Shown one piece after another: positions 5,732 through 6,319 of a stretch of DNA of 6,319 bases. A model generated the notes under the pieces. It had not been told where the DNA came from, did not search any database, and was given only the letters and a program-made list of their open reading frames with translations. The stretch is from the NCBI GenBank assembly GCA_947305825.1, contig CAMZET010000088.1, positions 1 through 6,319 on the forward strand, in the 5' to 3' direction. The DNA is from an uncultured Verrucomicrobiota bacterium (GTDB taxonomy: Bacteria > Verrucomicrobiota > Kiritimatiellia > RFP12 > UBA1067). Each line of letters begins with the position of its first letter. Position 1 is the stretch's first letter. Made by a program: the position numbers and the translations under genes.

Positions 5732-5757
5732 GGGGGTGGGGGGTGGGGGGTGGGGGG
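5732..5757 (+). repeat. G-tract array, predicted G-quadruplex
   Basis: The plus strand has G5, T, G6, T, G6, T, G6: four long G-runs joined by single T loops, a very favourable quadruplex pattern. It lies about 80-110 bp upstream of the activator ATG, on the non-template side relative to plus and on the template strand for the minus-strand gene, so it could impede transcription into the activator. A period of 7 bp also makes it a simple-sequence tract prone to length change. Confidence 0.8.
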
Positions 5758-5782
5758 TAGAAAAGCATTTATCGATTTTTCA

Positions 5783-5820
5783 ATTGGTCGATTGACCGAT
5801 CCAATCTACCGGTTGGCCAA
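5783..5820. promoter_or_regulatory. ATTGG/GACC inverted-repeat cluster upstream of the activator
   Basis: ATTGG (5783-5787) pairs with CCAAT (5801-5805), and inside it GGTC (5786-5789) pairs with GACC (5794-5797) around GATT. ATTGACC at 5791-5797 is the same half-site as the dyad at 4128-4149. TTGGCCAA (5813-5820) is a further palindrome. Together they look like an operator region, perhaps for autoregulation, but no binding protein can be named from the sequence. Confidence 0.35.
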
Positions 5821-5976
5821 TTCCGTACAGGTCGGATGGATTGCGGTTTGCGGTAGGCGATTTGAAATCTGAAAGCGCAGGCGCAGAGGCGAATTGGGCA
5901 CGTATTCGAGCAAACGGCGCAAAAACACGCCGCAGCCGGTCTCATCGTCTGAAACTGCGCAAATACGATTCATCAT
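5806..5976 (-). CDS. Possible leaderless small ORF (56 aa)
   Basis: ATGATG at 5971-5976 begins a 56-codon frame (MMNRICAVSDDETGCGVFLR...) ending with TAG at 5806-5808. It is notable only because an extended -10 element ends 7 nt before the first ATG, so transcription would start at or next to the A of the ATG. No family is recognised, the second half has a low-complexity look, and there is no Shine-Dalgarno. It overlaps the inverted-repeat cluster at its 3' end. It may be chance, and the promoter may simply give a long leader for the activator gene. Confidence 0.25.
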   Translation of the reverse strand: MMNRICAVSDDETGCGVFLRRLLEYVPNSPLRLRFQISNRLPQTAIHPTCTELANR

Positions 5977-5983
5977 GCCCAAT

Positions 5984-5992
5984 ATTATACCA
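5984..5992 (-). promoter_or_regulatory. Extended -10 promoter element
   Basis: The minus strand reads TGGTATAAT: a perfect TATAAT (5984-5989) with the extended TGN motif. No good -35 hexamer lies 16-18 nt upstream, which is tolerated for extended -10 promoters. Transcription would begin near 5976-5977 and run towards the small ORF and the activator gene at 5649. Confidence 0.5.
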
Positions 5993-6066
5993 TAATTCCG
6001 CGCGATGCGTCTAACGTGCACAGTCAAAATGGAGTATGCCGTTTGAAAAAAGAACTAATGTTTGCA

Positions 6067-6090
6067 AAGCGTTTGCTTTTGCGAACGCTT
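6067..6090. repeat. 10-bp stem hairpin with TTTT loop
   Basis: AAGCGTTTGC (6067-6076), a TTTT loop and GCGAACGCTT (6081-6090) form a 10-bp stem with one G-T wobble. No T-tract follows directly on either strand (the minus strand has a T-run about 16 nt later), so a classic intrinsic terminator is not supported. The overlapping AAGCGTTT also resembles the centre of LacI-family operators, without full symmetry. Confidence 0.6.
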
Positions 6091-6254
6091 GGGAATAGAG
6101 GTCAAAGTGGCAGTTGCAATGCTGTCGCCCCGCTTTCTCCTGAGGATGGTTGCAATTGGATTTCAAACGATGTTGAGTTTGACCGACAGATTAGACGCCA
6201 CCTACGGAGATAAAAGCAGTGAGATGAAGTGGAGTGCTAAGAGTAGGAGGGGGG

Positions 6255-6319
6255 CTAGGGGTGGGAAAGGTCTACCCCCAGGGGGGGGCCTAGTGGTAAG
6301 AGGGGTCTACCCCTAGGGG
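6255..6319. repeat. Degenerate ~35-bp direct repeat with CCCC/GGGG palindromes at right edge
   Basis: A 30-nt segment starting CTAG at 6255 is repeated from 6290, with 24 of 30 positions identical by eye. Both copies contain GGTCTACCCC followed by CAGGGG or TAGGGG. The window ends in the perfect palindrome CCCCTAGGGG (6310-6319), whose CTAG at 6313 could begin a third copy. This may be the start of a repeat array or the end of a mobile element; it runs off the window. Confidence 0.65.

Larger units (their letters stand above)
5977..6319. other. Right-end region without a supported gene
   Basis: Short ORFs exist on the plus strand (for example 6016-6213 and 6062-6316), but none has a recognisable family, a convincing ribosome binding site or codon use like the operon genes; the longer one runs into the G/C repeat at the edge. 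The region contains the promoter element near 5984-5992, the hairpin at 6067-6090 and the CTAG-type repeat from 6255. Confidence 0.45.

Noticed and set aside
4831..5760. 309-codon plus-strand open frame
   Set aside because: Antisense to the sigma-54 activator, whose Walker and HTH motifs prove the minus-strand frame.
6067..6090. Intrinsic terminator
   Set aside because: The stem is good, but no T-tract follows immediately on either strand and no supported gene ends just upstream.

Overview
This window reads as a bacterial accessory locus with moderately high GC, Shine-Dalgarno-led genes and a sigma-54 regulatory system. The source species cannot be fixed from the sequence. The sigma-54 control and general style would fit many Gram-negative lineages, including the PVC group, but that is only a guess. 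Every convincing gene lies on the minus strand, so the layout is read from right to left.

Region 5650-6319 carries no firmly supported gene. It holds an extended -10 promoter set directly before a 56-codon ORF, a strong hairpin, a perfect G-quadruplex tract, ATTGG/GACC-rich inverted repeats and a CTAG/CCCC-GGGG repeat at the right edge. Region 4084-5649 encodes a sigma-54-dependent AAA+ activator: an unrecognised N-terminal sensor, an AAA+ core and a Fis-type HTH. Its frame is broken by a single in-frame TAG at 4609-4611.

Region 453-4066 is one tightly packed five-gene operon. A candidate sigma-54 promoter (4052-4066, followed by an exact 15-bp duplication) lies between the activator stop and the first gene. 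A perfect inverted repeat at 4128-4149, about 98 bp upstream of the predicted transcription start and inside the activator's 3' coding sequence, is a good enhancer candidate. The operon encodes a 509-residue coiled-coil protein with Gly/Ala-rich hydrophobic segments, a 363-residue protein with a long central Gly/Ala hydrophobic core, a YkgJ-type cysteine-cluster protein, a 111-residue protein with a CxxC pair at each end of a glycine-zipper core, and a 62-residue zinc ribbon. The last three are coupled by overlaps or 1-nt gaps.

The most interesting reading is that the activator and operon form a self-contained, signal-induced module: a sensor-activator switches on two probable membrane-inserting proteins and three small cysteine-rich metal proteins. 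I know of no described function for this combination. Stress response, membrane remodelling and defence are all possible; the sequence does not decide between them.

Region 1-365 has a separate sigma-70-type promoter and the first ~56 codons of an iron-containing alcohol dehydrogenase. This gene also has an in-frame TAG (codon 7) and runs into an 18-bp tandem repeat at the left edge. Two amber codons in two otherwise well-conserved frames suggest decay, sequence error or, less likely, amber suppression.
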